DNA of 64,000 nucleotides from Bog-756 sp963713625 (GCA_963713625.1 CAVQMN010000005.1:1-64000); one strand, 5' to 3'. Shown: positions 7,194-15,524, counted from the first letter of the stretch. A program made the numbers and translations. The notes: generated by a model not told the origin, from the letters alone.

Positions 7194-8657
7194 TCACCCG
7201 CGGGCGCAGGCGGCACCGGTTTCCCGATCGGACTCCCGCCACCCGGCCCGGTCGGTCACGGGAAAGAAATCGCCGGTGGCGGTGTCCTGTTCGTAGGGGA
7301 CCGGCGGCGGCTTTCCTCCGGCCAGGTCAGCCATCGCCGAGACCAGAGCTTCGATGTCGGCCCCGGAGGTGCCCAACCCGGCGCTGGCACGAATCGCACC
7401 GGGGACCCCGCGGTGGTCGCCGCCGAGGACCTCGTTTCGGTAGGTATCGACGGCGGATTGGTCGAGCCCCAGCAGGCGCACCACGTACGGATGGGCACAG
7501 AAGCACCCGTGGCGGACGGCGATCCCGTACTCGGCGCTGAGTCGGGCCGCGACCAGTGCGTGGTGCATCCCCTCGACCGTGAAGGCTGCCACCGGCAGGG
7601 TCTCTGTCTCGTCGGATCCTCCGGGCGTCACCGGGGATCGTCCCGAACCCCGGGGGCCGAGAAGGCGTACCCGGTCGATGGCCCGCAAGCCGTCGGTCAT
7701 CATGTCCACCAGTACCCGCTCGTGGTCGGCGATGGCCTTCCAACCGATACGTCCGACGGCGTCGATGGCGGCATGCAGGGCCACGGCACCGATCACGTTC
7801 GGCGAGCCGGCCTCCTCGCGGTCCGGAGGTGCCGTCCAGATGACCTCGTCCAGTCCGACGAGATCGACCGCCCCACCTCCGGCCAGGAAGGGGTCGCCCG
7901 TCTCGAACAGGGCCCGCGGCCCGATGAGCGCCCCGGAACCGAAGGGTGCGTAGAGCTTGTGGCCGCTGAAGGCCAGGTAGTCGGCGCTGGCCGGCAGCGG
8001 CCGGTGAGGGGCCAACTGGGCGGCATCGACCATCACCGGCACGTCTCGCTCGTGGGCCGCGACGATGATGGCATCGAGCGGTGGAAGCCATCCCGTGACA
8101 TTGGAAGCGCCCGTGACCGTCAATAACGCCGGAGGGCGCCCCCCGGCATCGAGCGCCCGGCAGACATCGTCAACGGTGAACGTTCCCGCTTCCGCGCATT
8201 CGACGTAGCGGCGCTTGGCCACCCGGCCCCAGGGCAGCAGGTTGGCGTGATGTTCGACCACCGTGGTCACCACCACGTCCGTCGGCTCGAGACGCAGCCG
8301 GTAGGCCAGGTGGTTGATGGCCTCTGTGGTATTGCGGCACAGGATGGCGACGTCGGGCCCGTCGGGTGCCCGTCCGGCGAAGGCCAGGACCGCTCGCCGC
8401 GCGTCCTCGTAGGCGGCGGTGGCGGAGCGGGACCGGAAGCCGGCGCCCCGGTGGACGCTCGAGTACCAGGGCAGAAATTCCTGAACCCGGTCCGCCGCCT
8501 CGGGATGGGCCTGGGTGGATGCCGCCTGGTCGAGTTCGACGGCGGGTCGGTCGACGCCGTCGATGCACGGCACGAGCTGTCCGGTCCCGATCAGATCGGC
8601 CAGAGGAGCGCCGGCCGACCGGTGACCGTCGTCGTCGACACCTGGGGAAGCCCTCAC
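7194..8657 (-). CDS. Class V aminotransferase, cysteine-desulfurase-like
   Basis: 487 residues from GTG 8657. PLP-dependent fold type I: an early substrate-side motif (ELDQAASTQAHPEA), NTTEAINHLAYRL, EHHANLLPW, VDAAQLAPHRP with the PLP-ring Asp, and SFSGHKLYAPFG-like sequence (read as AFSGHKLYAPFGSG) carrying the Schiff-base Lys. Near the C-terminus RHGCFCAHPY supplies a Cys in the place used by SufS/Csd desulfurases. No SUF genes are nearby, so an isolated Csd-like desulfurase, selenocysteine lyase or related C-S lyase is possible. It is divergently transcribed from the zinc-finger gene across 48 bp. Confidence 0.8.
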   Translation of the reverse strand: MRASPGVDDDGHRSAGAPLADLIGTGQLVPCIDGVDRPAVELDQAASTQAHPEAADRVQEFLPWYSSVHRGAGFRSRSATAAYEDARRAVLAFAGRAPDGPDVAILCRNTTEAINHLAYRLRLEPTDVVVTTVVEHHANLLPWGRVAKRRYVECAEAGTFTVDDVCRALDAGGRPPALLTVTGASNVTGWLPPLDAIIVAAHERDVPVMVDAAQLAPHRPLPASADYLAFSGHKLYAPFGSGALIGPRALFETGDPFLAGGGAVDLVGLDEVIWTAPPDREEAGSPNVIGAVALHAAIDAVGRIGWKAIADHERVLVDMMTDGLRAIDRVRLLGPRGSGRSPVTPGGSDETETLPVAAFTVEGMHHALVAARLSAEYGIAVRHGCFCAHPYVVRLLGLDQSAVDTYRNEVLGGDHRGVPGAIRASAGLGTSGADIEALVSAMADLAGGKPPPVPYEQDTATGDFFPVTDRAGWRESDRETGAACARG

Positions 8658-8705
8658 GCAGACACCCTACGGGCAAGCGTCGGTCGGGTGGGTACGATCC
8701 ACCTC

Positions 8706-9236
8706 ATGGAAAGTTGGTCGAATCCGGGCGAGACCCCGGACAGCCCAGACGTTGAAGGCCGGTCGGCACCCGGCTCGGAACCGGACCGGGAGGGTCTTCC
8801 ACCAGAACGTGAAGTTGATGCATTGGAAGCCGTGGTCGAAGCACTCGAGCCTGTCCACGACCGGGCCGGGGCGGCCGTCGAGGTACCTGAGGCAGTAACC
8901 GAGGAAGGTGAAGCCGAGGTCGAGCCAGTGGATGCTGTCTTCGGCGATCCGGATCCCGAGGCTGAGGCACCGGAAGCTGAGGCGCCTGAGGCCGTGGCCG
9001 CGGAGGTACCGGGCGGTGCGACCGGTCAGTCCGGGGCACTGACACCTGAGGCCTCGATCGATGCTGTCGAGACCGTCCTGGACCAGGTGGACCAGGCGCT
9101 GGCCCGCCTCGACGAGGGCACCTATGGGCGGTGTACGTCCTGCGCCCAACCCATCGACGACGGTCGCCTGGCCGGGGATCCGACCGCCCTGGCCTGCGCT
9201 GCGTGCGACGAGCCGGCGCTGACCGGGGCCAGCTGA
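8706..9236 (+). CDS. DksA/TraR-type C4 zinc-finger protein with acidic N-terminus
   Basis: 176 residues from ATG 8706. The C-terminal ~70 residues carry the DksA/TraR finger: ALARLDEGTYGRCTSCAQPI followed by LACAACD, giving four Cys (C-x2-C and C-x2-C). Residues ~1-105 are low-complexity and very acidic, rich in Glu, Ala, Pro and Val, with near-tandem EAEAPEA units; there is no DksA coiled coil. The frame is open further upstream, but that overlaps the divergent gene. It may act on RNA polymerase like short TraR-type proteins or may simply be a small zinc protein. Confidence 0.8.
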   Translation: MESWSNPGETPDSPDVEGRSAPGSEPDREGLPPEREVDALEAVVEALEPVHDRAGAAVEVPEAVTEEGEAEVEPVDAVFGDPDPEAEAPEAEAPEAVAAEVPGGATGQSGALTPEASIDAVETVLDQVDQALARLDEGTYGRCTSCAQPIDDGRLAGDPTALACAACDEPALTGAS

Positions 9237-9241
9237 CTCAA

Positions 9242-9264
9242 CCCGGGGCCGCCCAACGGCCGGG
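9242..9264. terminator. Hairpin between convergent genes
   Basis: An imperfect GC-rich stem (CCCGG-GG-CCG against CGGCCGGG, loop cccaa) fills the 28-bp gap between the stop of the zinc-finger gene and the stop of the acyltransferase gene. There is no T-run; it could serve either direction. Confidence 0.35.
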
Positions 9265-9783
9265 CTACGCGTCCAACCAGCGCTGCCAGTGCGCCGGAAC
9301 TCCGAGGTACACGCCGTTGGCTTCGGTGTTGGAGGTGACGATCGATCCGGCCCCGATGACGCACCCGGGTGCGATCGACACCCCCGGCAGGACCACCGCC
9401 CGGGCTCCGATCCAACACCCGTTGCCGACGGAGACGGGTGCCGACGTGTCCTCCCCGGCCCGTCGTGCCTCCGGACCGATGACGTGGTCCACAGCGGCGA
9501 GCACCGCGCCCACCCCGATCTTTACGTCATCGCCGATGGTCACGGTGGAAGACCCCGGATCGAAGACGCACCATGCGTCGATGTGACAGCGGGCTCCGAT
9601 GGTCACACGGGAGCTGACGAACTCCGATCCCTGTCTGATCGTGGTGCCCCGCCCGACGCTGACGCCGGCCGCCCGCAAGACCGCGGCGCGTTGCAGCTCC
9701 GACAGCCACGGTGAAGGCGCCACGGCGCGGATGAGCAGTTGCCGCCATGTGTCGGACATCATCACCGACGCCATGTTAGGCAC
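9265..9783 (-). CDS. Hexapeptide-repeat acyltransferase
   Basis: 172 residues from GTG 9783 (ATG 9774 is also usable; no clear ribosome binding site decides it). The protein is mostly left-handed beta-helix hexapeptide repeats (VSVGRGTTIRQGSEF, SVGNGCWIGARAVVLPGVSI, CVIGAGSIVTSNTEANGVYL) and ends with GVPAHWQRW, the usual cap of the maltose/galactoside acetyltransferase (LbH_MAT) group. A His in AVDHVIG could be the catalytic base. It probably acetylates a sugar or nucleotide sugar. It lies just downstream of sodN on the same strand, but with no functional link I can see. Confidence 0.8.
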   Translation of the reverse strand: MPNMASVMMSDTWRQLLIRAVAPSPWLSELQRAAVLRAAGVSVGRGTTIRQGSEFVSSRVTIGARCHIDAWCVFDPGSSTVTIGDDVKIGVGAVLAAVDHVIGPEARRAGEDTSAPVSVGNGCWIGARAVVLPGVSIAPGCVIGAGSIVTSNTEANGVYLGVPAHWQRWLDA

Positions 9784-9810
9784 GGGCCATGTGATGCCCG
9801 CGATACGCCG

Positions 9811-10227
9811 CTACTTCTTGGTCTCCCAGAAGATCTTGTCGATCTCGGCGATCTGAGCCAGCAGCTCGTCGGCCACTTTCACGTCGGTGGTCTTCTTGGT
9901 CTCGCCGGCCTTCTTCGTGGCCTTCCAGAACAGATCGTGGAGCTGTGGGTACTTCTCGAGGTGCTCGGGCTTGAAGTAGTCGGTCCACAGCACCCAGAGG
10001 TGATGCTTGACCAGGTCGGCCCGCTCTTCCTTGATGATGATGGCCCGGGTCTTGAAGGCGTCGTCGTCGGACCCGTTGTACTTCTCGATGCAACCCTTCA
10101 CCGATTCGGCTTCGATGCGGGCCTGGGCCGGGTCGTAGACACCGCAGGGAAGATCGCAGTGAGCGTGTCCGACCGCGGGTGGGGACAAGCGGTCGAGGGT
10201 CGCCAGCAGGTGGTCGGCGATGCGCAT
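9811..10227 (-). CDS. sodN: Nickel superoxide dismutase precursor
   Basis: 138 residues from ATG 10227, chosen because AGGAG (complement of 10236-10240) lies 8 nt upstream. A 22-residue propeptide ends directly before HCDLPCGVYDP (residues 23-33), the complete nickel hook: His1, Cys2 and Cys6 of the mature enzyme. The rest (IIIKEERADLVKHHLWVLWT, then YPQLHDLFWKATKKAGETKK) matches the four-helix NiSOD subunit. It dismutates superoxide to hydrogen peroxide and oxygen in the cytoplasm as a hexamer. Propeptide removal is needed to expose His1; the protease is encoded divergently next door. Confidence 0.97.
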   Translation of the reverse strand: MRIADHLLATLDRLSPPAVGHAHCDLPCGVYDPAQARIEAESVKGCIEKYNGSDDDAFKTRAIIIKEERADLVKHHLWVLWTDYFKPEHLEKYPQLHDLFWKATKKAGETKKTTDVKVADELLAQIAEIDKIFWETKK

Positions 10228-10235
10228 GGACGGGA

Positions 10236-10240
10236 CTCCT
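10236..10240 (-). promoter_or_regulatory. Ribosome binding site of sodN
   Basis: AGGAG on the minus strand, 8 nt before ATG 10227. It decides the start, giving a 22-residue propeptide rather than the longer in-frame version from 10266. No nickel-responsive operator could be recognised in the sodN-sodX intergenic DNA. Confidence 0.7.
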
Positions 10241-10350
10241 TTTCGTGGGTCGGTGACCGAAGCCATCTGGTAGAGACTTGATCATGTTGCCGTGTGCGCT
10301 CACCTTACCCAGGTTCGGAGACCTCATACCCAGCCGGGTGCCACTGCGCC

Positions 10351-10767
10351 GTGCGCACTAGGACCGGCGCCGGCCTGGTCGTTGCCACGCTGGCCGTCGC
10401 CGCCCTGTTCCGATCGGTCCGGCGGCTCGAGGTCACCGGTTCCTCCATGGCCCCGGCGCTGCGCCCGGGGGATCGGGTGGTCGTCGTCCGGGTGCCGTGG
10501 CGGCGGCAACCCTGGCCGAAGCCCGGCGACGTCGTCGCCGTCCGCGACCCACGGCTCCCGACCCGCATTCTGGTCAAGAGGGTGTCCGGCGTCGACCGGC
10601 CCCTGGGCACGCTCGAGGTCGTGGGCGACCGCCGCGAATCCAGTACGGACAGCCGGACATTCGGTCCCGTGCCGAGGTCGTCGGTGGTCGGGCGGGCGGT
10701 GTACAGATACGCCCCTCCTGAACGGAGCGGCCCTGGGCCCTGGCCGGCGGAGTACGATCGAGCGTGA
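10351..10767 (+). CDS. sodX: Nickel-type superoxide dismutase maturation protease
   Basis: S26 signal-peptidase-like protein, 138 residues from GTG 10351 (GTG 10294 would add 19 residues; no ribosome binding site is convincing for either). One N-terminal membrane segment (GLVVATLAVAALF) is followed by the catalytic Ser32 in TGSSMAPALRPGDRV and Lys76 in TRILVKRVSG. It sits head-to-head with sodN, as SodX genes usually do, and is expected to remove the NiSOD propeptide. Its stop overlaps the next start (TGATG, 10765-10769), coupling it to the RsiG-like gene. Confidence 0.88.
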   Translation: MRTRTGAGLVVATLAVAALFRSVRRLEVTGSSMAPALRPGDRVVVVRVPWRRQPWPKPGDVVAVRDPRLPTRILVKRVSGVDRPLGTLEVVGDRRESSTDSRTFGPVPRSSVVGRAVYRYAPPERSGPGPWPAEYDRA

Positions 10768-11309
10768 TGCCAAGCCTCAGGGATGACCTCGACCGTATTC
10801 TGACCAGCCCCTACCTCGACGGCATCGACACCCGGTCGTTGGAGGATATCCGGGCCATGCGCACCGAGTGCCAGGAAGCCGAGGCGGCCCTTTCGTACCT
10901 CCGTCGGCTGATCCAGGGACGGCTGGACATCGTCCATGCCTATCTCCAGCACGAGGGGTCGGACTCTCCACCCGACTTGGCCACGCTGGTCGACGACCTG
11001 CCCGACATCCTCTCGGCCGGGCCTGGCCGCCCACCCGGCCCCGAGCACCTGCCCCTGCTGATCTCGCCCGACACCGAGGCGTCCGACCTCACCGCCGACC
11101 TGGACGCGGTACTGGGAGCCGATGAGATCGCCTCCCTCGTGGGCATGGAGCCGGCTGAGCTCAGGGACCTGGCCGGTCGGCTCGAATCGCTCGAGAACAA
11201 GGTGTCCCTCGAGCGCCGAGCCCTGCACCTCCGCATCGACACCCTCCAGGCCGAGCTGGTGGCCAGGCACAAGAGCGGACGAGCCTCGGTCGACGGTCTG
11301 CTGTCGTGA
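10767..11309 (+). CDS. RsiG-like c-di-GMP-binding anti-sigma factor homologue
   Basis: 180 residues from ATG 10767 (GTG 10764 is also in frame). Two predicted long helices each carry the RsiG c-di-GMP signature E(X)3S(X)2R(X)3Q(X)3D: residues E39, S43, R46, Q50, D54 in the first, and E143, S147, R150, H154, D158 in the second, where His replaces Gln. In Streptomyces, RsiG uses two such helices as an antiparallel coiled coil binding a c-di-GMP dimer to sequester sigma WhiG. The helices are joined by a Pro/Asp-rich ~80-residue linker. It overlaps sodX by one base and the XRE gene by four (GTGA). No WhiG-type sigma factor is in the window. Confidence 0.82.
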   Translation: MPSLRDDLDRILTSPYLDGIDTRSLEDIRAMRTECQEAEAALSYLRRLIQGRLDIVHAYLQHEGSDSPPDLATLVDDLPDILSAGPGRPPGPEHLPLLISPDTEASDLTADLDAVLGADEIASLVGMEPAELRDLAGRLESLENKVSLERRALHLRIDTLQAELVARHKSGRASVDGLLS

Positions 11310-11830
11310 AGGACCCGGTCCGCACCGAGGGCACCCAGTTCGTGAAGGAGCTCCCGGAGCGGTTCAACGAGCTGGGCTCGTTCATACGTGAGCAGCGCAG
11401 CTCAGCCCGACTCTCACTGCGGCGGCTCTCCGAGTTGGCGGGGATCTCGAACCCGTACCTGAGCCAGATCGAGCGGGGCCTCCGGCGTCCCTCGGCCGAA
11501 ATCCTCCAGCAGATCGCCAAGGCCCTGCGCATCTCGGCCGAGACGCTCTATGTGCAGGCCGGCATCCTCGACAAGCCCGACGGCGACACCGACCTGTCCC
11601 GTCATATCTTCGCCGACCGTCATCTGACCGAGGAACAGCGTCAGGCCATGATGCGCATCTACCTCTCGTTCCGTCATGAGAACGACGACGAGGCGGAGGG
11701 CCACCGGGTGTCCGCCGGGGCCGGTCACCGTGACGATCAGCTTGCGGACGAAGCCGTCTCCACCATCGGCGCTCCGGCCGGAGCGGCCAACGTCCCTGGT
11801 GGGAGCGGTACGACCGCGGCAGTCGGCTGA
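11306..11830 (+). CDS. XRE-family transcriptional regulator
   Basis: 174 residues from GTG 11306, overlapping the RsiG-like gene as GTGA. The HTH at ~22-80 is strongly conserved (LSLRRLSELAGISNPYLSQI, then RPSAEILQQIAKALRISAET) and is followed by LYVQAGIL, as in actinobacterial regulators of the Rv0474 type found in the same neighbourhood. The C-terminal ~60 residues are low-complexity. It sits in a probable sodX-rsiG-xre-mshA-ybjN transcription unit; targets unknown. Confidence 0.8.
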   Translation: MKDPVRTEGTQFVKELPERFNELGSFIREQRSSARLSLRRLSELAGISNPYLSQIERGLRRPSAEILQQIAKALRISAETLYVQAGILDKPDGDTDLSRHIFADRHLTEEQRQAMMRIYLSFRHENDDEAEGHRVSAGAGHRDDQLADEAVSTIGAPAGAANVPGGSGTTAAVG

Positions 11831-11859
11831 GCGCGGCCTCCCGGTAGGATCGTCGGCGC

Positions 11860-13122
11860 ATGAGGCGTCTGGCTGTCCTTTCCTTGCACACCTCACCCCT
11901 GGCCCAACCCGGCACCGGGGACGGGGGCGGCATGAACGTCTACGTACGCGAGCTCTCGGCCGCGCTGGCCCGGACCGGCGTCGAATGTGACGTGTTCACC
12001 CGGGCCTGGGCCGACGATCTGCCCGCCACCGTCCACATCGAGCCCGGCTTCCGGGTCCACCATGTGTCGGCCGGCCCGCCGAAGCCGGTGGCCAAGGAAG
12101 CTCTCCCGGCCATGGTCGACGAGTTCGCCGACGGGGTCCTGAAGAGCATGCGCACGGCCGAGGGTTTCGGCACCGCCGAAGACCTCCCCTACGACGCCGT
12201 GCACGCCAACTACTGGTTGAGCGGGATGGCCGGCCACCTGATCAAGCATCAGATGAACCTGCCCCTGGTCTCGACCTTCCACACCCTCGACCGGGTCAAG
12301 GCCGAGGCCAGCCCGGAAGAGGTCGAGGCCGACGCTCCCCACCGGCGGGCCGAAGCCGAGGCCACCGTCATCCGCTGCTCCGACACCGTGCTGGCGTCGT
12401 GTTCGGTGGAGGCCGCCCAGATCACCGAGCTCTACCATGCCGATCCGTCGCGCATCCGCATCGTGGCTCCCGGCGTCGATCACGCCTTCTTCGCTCCCGG
12501 CGACCGGGTCCAGGCCCGCCGTGCGCTGTCCTTGCCCGAACAGGGCCGCCTGCTGCTCTTCGTGGGCCGTATCCAGCCCTTGAAGGGTGTGGCCGTGGCC
12601 GTGCGCACCCTGGCCGCCCTCGGCCCGCGCCAGGACGACTGCCGTCTGGTGGTGGTGGGCGGCCCGAGCGGCCCCCAGGGCGAGGGCGAGCTGGAGCGTC
12701 TGGCCTTGTTGGTGGACGAGCTCGACCTCGGGGACCGGGTGGTCTTCGTCCCTCCGCAAGCCCACGAACTGCTCTCGACCTACTACCGGGCTGCCGACGT
12801 CTGTCTCGTGCCCAGCCGCTCCGAATCGTTCGGCTTGGTGGCCCTCGAGGCCGCCGCCTGTGGGACCCCGGTGGTGGCCTCCGACGTCGGCGGGCTGAGC
12901 AGCCTCATCGACCACGGTCGCACCGGCTATCTGGTCGAGGACCCGACGCCGGAAGCATTCGCGGCCTGGGTGCGGCAGATTCTGGCCGAGCCGCTGCTGG
13001 CCGAGCGGCTGGGTTCGGGGGCGGTGATGCGGGCCCGGCGCTACACCTGGGCCCGGGCTGCCCATCTCTTACGCGACGTCTACGCCGACCTGACGACGGG
13101 CCGCCTCGTCGAGTGCTCATGA
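11860..13122 (+). CDS. mshA: D-inositol-3-phosphate glycosyltransferase (mycothiol synthesis)
   Basis: 420 residues, GT4 family, GT-B fold. N-terminal LSLHTSPLAQPGTGDGGGMN with the glycine loop of MshA, donor-site region FVGRIQPLKGVAVAVR, and VPSRSESFGLVALEAAACGT with the E-x7-E motif binding the sugar nucleotide. MshA joins GlcNAc from UDP-GlcNAc to 1L-myo-inositol-1-phosphate, the first step to mycothiol, the main thiol of actinobacteria. Its stop overlaps the start of the YbjN gene as ATGA. Other msh genes are not in the window. Confidence 0.95.
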   Translation: MRRLAVLSLHTSPLAQPGTGDGGGMNVYVRELSAALARTGVECDVFTRAWADDLPATVHIEPGFRVHHVSAGPPKPVAKEALPAMVDEFADGVLKSMRTAEGFGTAEDLPYDAVHANYWLSGMAGHLIKHQMNLPLVSTFHTLDRVKAEASPEEVEADAPHRRAEAEATVIRCSDTVLASCSVEAAQITELYHADPSRIRIVAPGVDHAFFAPGDRVQARRALSLPEQGRLLLFVGRIQPLKGVAVAVRTLAALGPRQDDCRLVVVGGPSGPQGEGELERLALLVDELDLGDRVVFVPPQAHELLSTYYRAADVCLVPSRSESFGLVALEAAACGTPVVASDVGGLSSLIDHGRTGYLVEDPTPEAFAAWVRQILAEPLLAERLGSGAVMRARRYTWARAAHLLRDVYADLTTGRLVECS

Positions 13123-13637
13123 CCGACCGGTGGAGCGGCCTCCTCGGTCCGACGGAACGGGAGCAGGTCTGTGCCCTCATCGACGGTTGGGGAGCCCGGG
13201 AGCTGGCCGACGGCCAGGCCCTGGTGGCCGTCGACCGCCAGCCGGGAGGCGACCCGGTGACCGGAGCTCCCCGCTGGTACCTCCGGCTCCGGGGGGACGA
13301 GAAGGAGTTCGTGACCGTGTGGCTGACCCTGCGCCAGCGCACCCTGCACCACGAGACCCAGTTCATGCCCGGTCCGGAGACGAATGTCGAGGCCACCTGG
13401 GAGTACCTGCTCAAGAAGAACGCCGACCTGCTCGGTATGAGCTTCGCCCTCGGACCGGAGGAGGCCGTCTACCTGGTCGGCCGGGTGCCGGTCGAGCGGG
13501 TCGACGAGGAGGAGCTGGACCGCATCATGGGGGCCTCCCTGGCCTATACCGACGAGTGCTTCCCCACGGCCATGTCCATCGGCTACGAGGGCCGGTACCG
13601 ACGGCGTCCACCGTCGGCCCGGGTGGCGTCGGCCTGA
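13119..13637 (+). CDS. YbjN-domain protein
   Basis: 172 residues from ATG 13119, overlapping the mshA stop by four bases. The sequence (APRWYLRLRGDEKEFVTVWL, then RTLHHETQFMPGPETNVEAT, YLLKKNADLL) matches the YbjN / type III secretion chaperone-like fold. A YbjN protein follows mshA in mycobacteria as well (Rv0486-Rv0487), so the link is conserved. A chaperone-like or regulatory role in the mycothiol locus is inference. The short gap 13638-13719 before proC has no gene. Confidence 0.82.
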   Translation: MTDRWSGLLGPTEREQVCALIDGWGARELADGQALVAVDRQPGGDPVTGAPRWYLRLRGDEKEFVTVWLTLRQRTLHHETQFMPGPETNVEATWEYLLKKNADLLGMSFALGPEEAVYLVGRVPVERVDEEELDRIMGASLAYTDECFPTAMSIGYEGRYRRRPPSARVASA

Positions 13638-13719
13638 AGACCGCGCGCAGATCGAACGGCCGCCGACCCCGCCGGCGGGAGCGGGTGGGCCAAAGGGGCC
13701 ACTGGTAGCGTCTCAGCCC

Positions 13720-14511
13720 ATGGCACCGAAACTGCTGGTCGTGGGGGGCGGGAAGATGGGTTCGGCCCTCCTCACCGGCGTGATCGCCGCCGGCTGGGCC
13801 CCGCTTGCCGACCTGGTGGTGAGCGATCCGGACCCGGCCCAGCGGGCCCGTCTGTCCGAAGCCCACCCGGGATTACAGGTCGTGGAGGGGCCGGTCGCCG
13901 CGGACGGTGCGCTGCTGGCCGTGAAGCCCGATGCGGCCGAAGGGGTGCTGCGGACGCTCGCCGCGGTCGGCATCGGTCGGGTGCTCTCGATCGTGGCCGG
14001 CTTGTCGACGGCCCGGCTCGAGGCCGCGTTCGGACCGGGACGGGTGGTGGTGCGTTCCATGCCCAACACGCCTTCGCTGGTCGGAAGCGGCGTGGCCGCC
14101 ATCTCCGGGGGCAGCGAGGCCAAGGCCGCCGATCTCGACTGGGCCGAGGGAATCCTCGGGTCGGTGGGCACCGTGGTCCGGCTCCCCGAGCGCCACCTCG
14201 ATGCCGTGACCGGTGTGTCGGGCTCGGGCCCCGCCTACATCTTCTTGGTGGCCGAGGCGATGATCGAGGGCGGGGTGGCTGCCGGTCTCACCCGCGAGGT
14301 GAGCCGCCAACTGGTGGTGGGTACCGTGCTCGGCTCGGCCCGGATGATGGCCGAGACGGGGGAGGACCCCGGTGAACTGCGCGCCGCGGTGACCTCGCCG
14401 GGAGGGACCACGGCGGCCGCGTTGCGCAACCTGGAGTTCAAAGCGGTGCGATCGGCGTTCATCGAGGCGGTGGCCGCGGCCACCGAGCGCTCCAAGCAGT
14501 TGGGACATTGA
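13720..14511 (+). CDS. proC: Pyrroline-5-carboxylate reductase
   Basis: 263 residues. The N-terminal Rossmann loop LLVVGGGKMGSALLTG binds NAD(P)H; SMPNTPSLVGSGVAAISGG and the family signature (VSGSGPAYIF; TSPGGTTAAALRNLE) are intact. It catalyses the last step of proline synthesis. It stands in the conserved actinobacterial stretch between mshA and the haem genes. Its stop is overlapped by the TTG start of the next gene (ATTGA). Confidence 0.96.
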   Translation: MAPKLLVVGGGKMGSALLTGVIAAGWAPLADLVVSDPDPAQRARLSEAHPGLQVVEGPVAADGALLAVKPDAAEGVLRTLAAVGIGRVLSIVAGLSTARLEAAFGPGRVVVRSMPNTPSLVGSGVAAISGGSEAKAADLDWAEGILGSVGTVVRLPERHLDAVTGVSGSGPAYIFLVAEAMIEGGVAAGLTREVSRQLVVGTVLGSARMMAETGEDPGELRAAVTSPGGTTAAALRNLEFKAVRSAFIEAVAAATERSKQLGH

Positions 14512-15479
14512 CCGGGCCTCTTCCGGCCATCTTCTTCCTCTCCGACTACGGCACGGCCGACGAGTTCGTCGGCGTCGTCCACGCCGTCCTGCACCGCCTG
14601 GCCCCCGACGTCCCGGTGATCGACCTCTCCCACCAGGTGGCGCCCTTCGACGTCGCCGGTGGCGCAGCCATGCTGGTCCGTTGCGCACCCCACCTCGGCG
14701 CCGGGGTGGTGCTGGCCGTGGTCGACCCGGGCGTCGGGACCGCCCGCCGGCCGGTGGCCATCCGGACCGGTGCCGGCGGTGGCGGCTTCGTCGGGCCGGC
14801 CTGGCTGGTGGGACCGGACAACGGGCTGTTGCTGCCGATGGCCACGGCCTGCGGCGGTGTCGAGTCGGCCGTCGCCATCGATGCGGCCGTCGTCATCGAC
14901 GGGAACGGTGTCCCCGGCCCCACCGCCACCCCAGGGAGCCGGATGACCGGTCCCACCTTCGACGGGCGTGACGTCTTCGCCCCGGCCGCCGCCCGCCTGG
15001 CCGTCGGTGTCGACCCCGGCCTGCTCGGGACGTCTATCGACCCCTCGTCCCTGGCCACGGCTGAACCCGGTGCCCGCGGTCCCGGGGCCGGCACCGGGGG
15101 ATGGGAAGGGCCCGCCCCCGCCGGGCCGGCGGTCGTCACCGCCGTGGCCTCCATCGACCGGTTCGGGAACGTGCAGCTGGAAGCCGGGGCCGGTGCCCTC
15201 CGGGACCTGGGTGAGCCACCCGACCGACCGGTCCGGGTGGCGGTGGTCACCGGGTCCCCCGGCCCGTCTCCGGGCCGGCCCGGGCCGTCGGCCGGCGGTC
15301 CCGGGGGGCCGCTCCTGGCCCGTCGGGTGACCACGTTCGCCGAGCTGGGCCGGGGCGAGCTCGGGCTGCTGGTCGACGGCAGCGGCCACCTGGCGCTGGT
15401 CCTCGATCGGGCCTCGGCCGCGGCCCTGCTCGGCCCGCTCGCCACGGGATCGGGTGTGGTCATCACCCCCGTCCCCTGA
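14508..15479 (+). CDS. SAM hydroxide adenosyltransferase homologue (DUF62)
   Basis: 323 residues from TTG 14508, overlapping proC by four bases. N-terminal FFLSDYGTADEFVGVVHAVL and VVDPGVGTARRPVAI match the DUF62/fluorinase-like fold, with Asp73 and Arg80 at the spacing of the catalytic Asp-Arg pair. The third residue of the characterised triad, His in FHGRD, is Asp152 here (TFDGRDVFAP). The C-terminal domain contains IDRFGNVQLE, as usual. Known members hydrolyse S-adenosylmethionine to adenosine and methionine; the His-to-Asp change makes activity uncertain. Glycine/proline-rich insertions occur around residues 185-205 and 250-265. Confidence 0.85.
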   Translation: MTGPLPAIFFLSDYGTADEFVGVVHAVLHRLAPDVPVIDLSHQVAPFDVAGGAAMLVRCAPHLGAGVVLAVVDPGVGTARRPVAIRTGAGGGGFVGPAWLVGPDNGLLLPMATACGGVESAVAIDAAVVIDGNGVPGPTATPGSRMTGPTFDGRDVFAPAAARLAVGVDPGLLGTSIDPSSLATAEPGARGPGAGTGGWEGPAPAGPAVVTAVASIDRFGNVQLEAGAGALRDLGEPPDRPVRVAVVTGSPGPSPGRPGPSAGGPGGPLLARRVTTFAELGRGELGLLVDGSGHLALVLDRASAAALLGPLATGSGVVITPVP

Positions 15480-15524
15480 GACCGGGCTTTCCGCGGGCCC
15501 ATCCCGGGTCCTACGATCCCGTCA

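Noticed and set aside
9776..10327. 183-residue minus-strand frame overlapping sodN
   Set aside because: Arg/Pro-rich shadow of sodN, whose nickel hook is unambiguous in the other frame.
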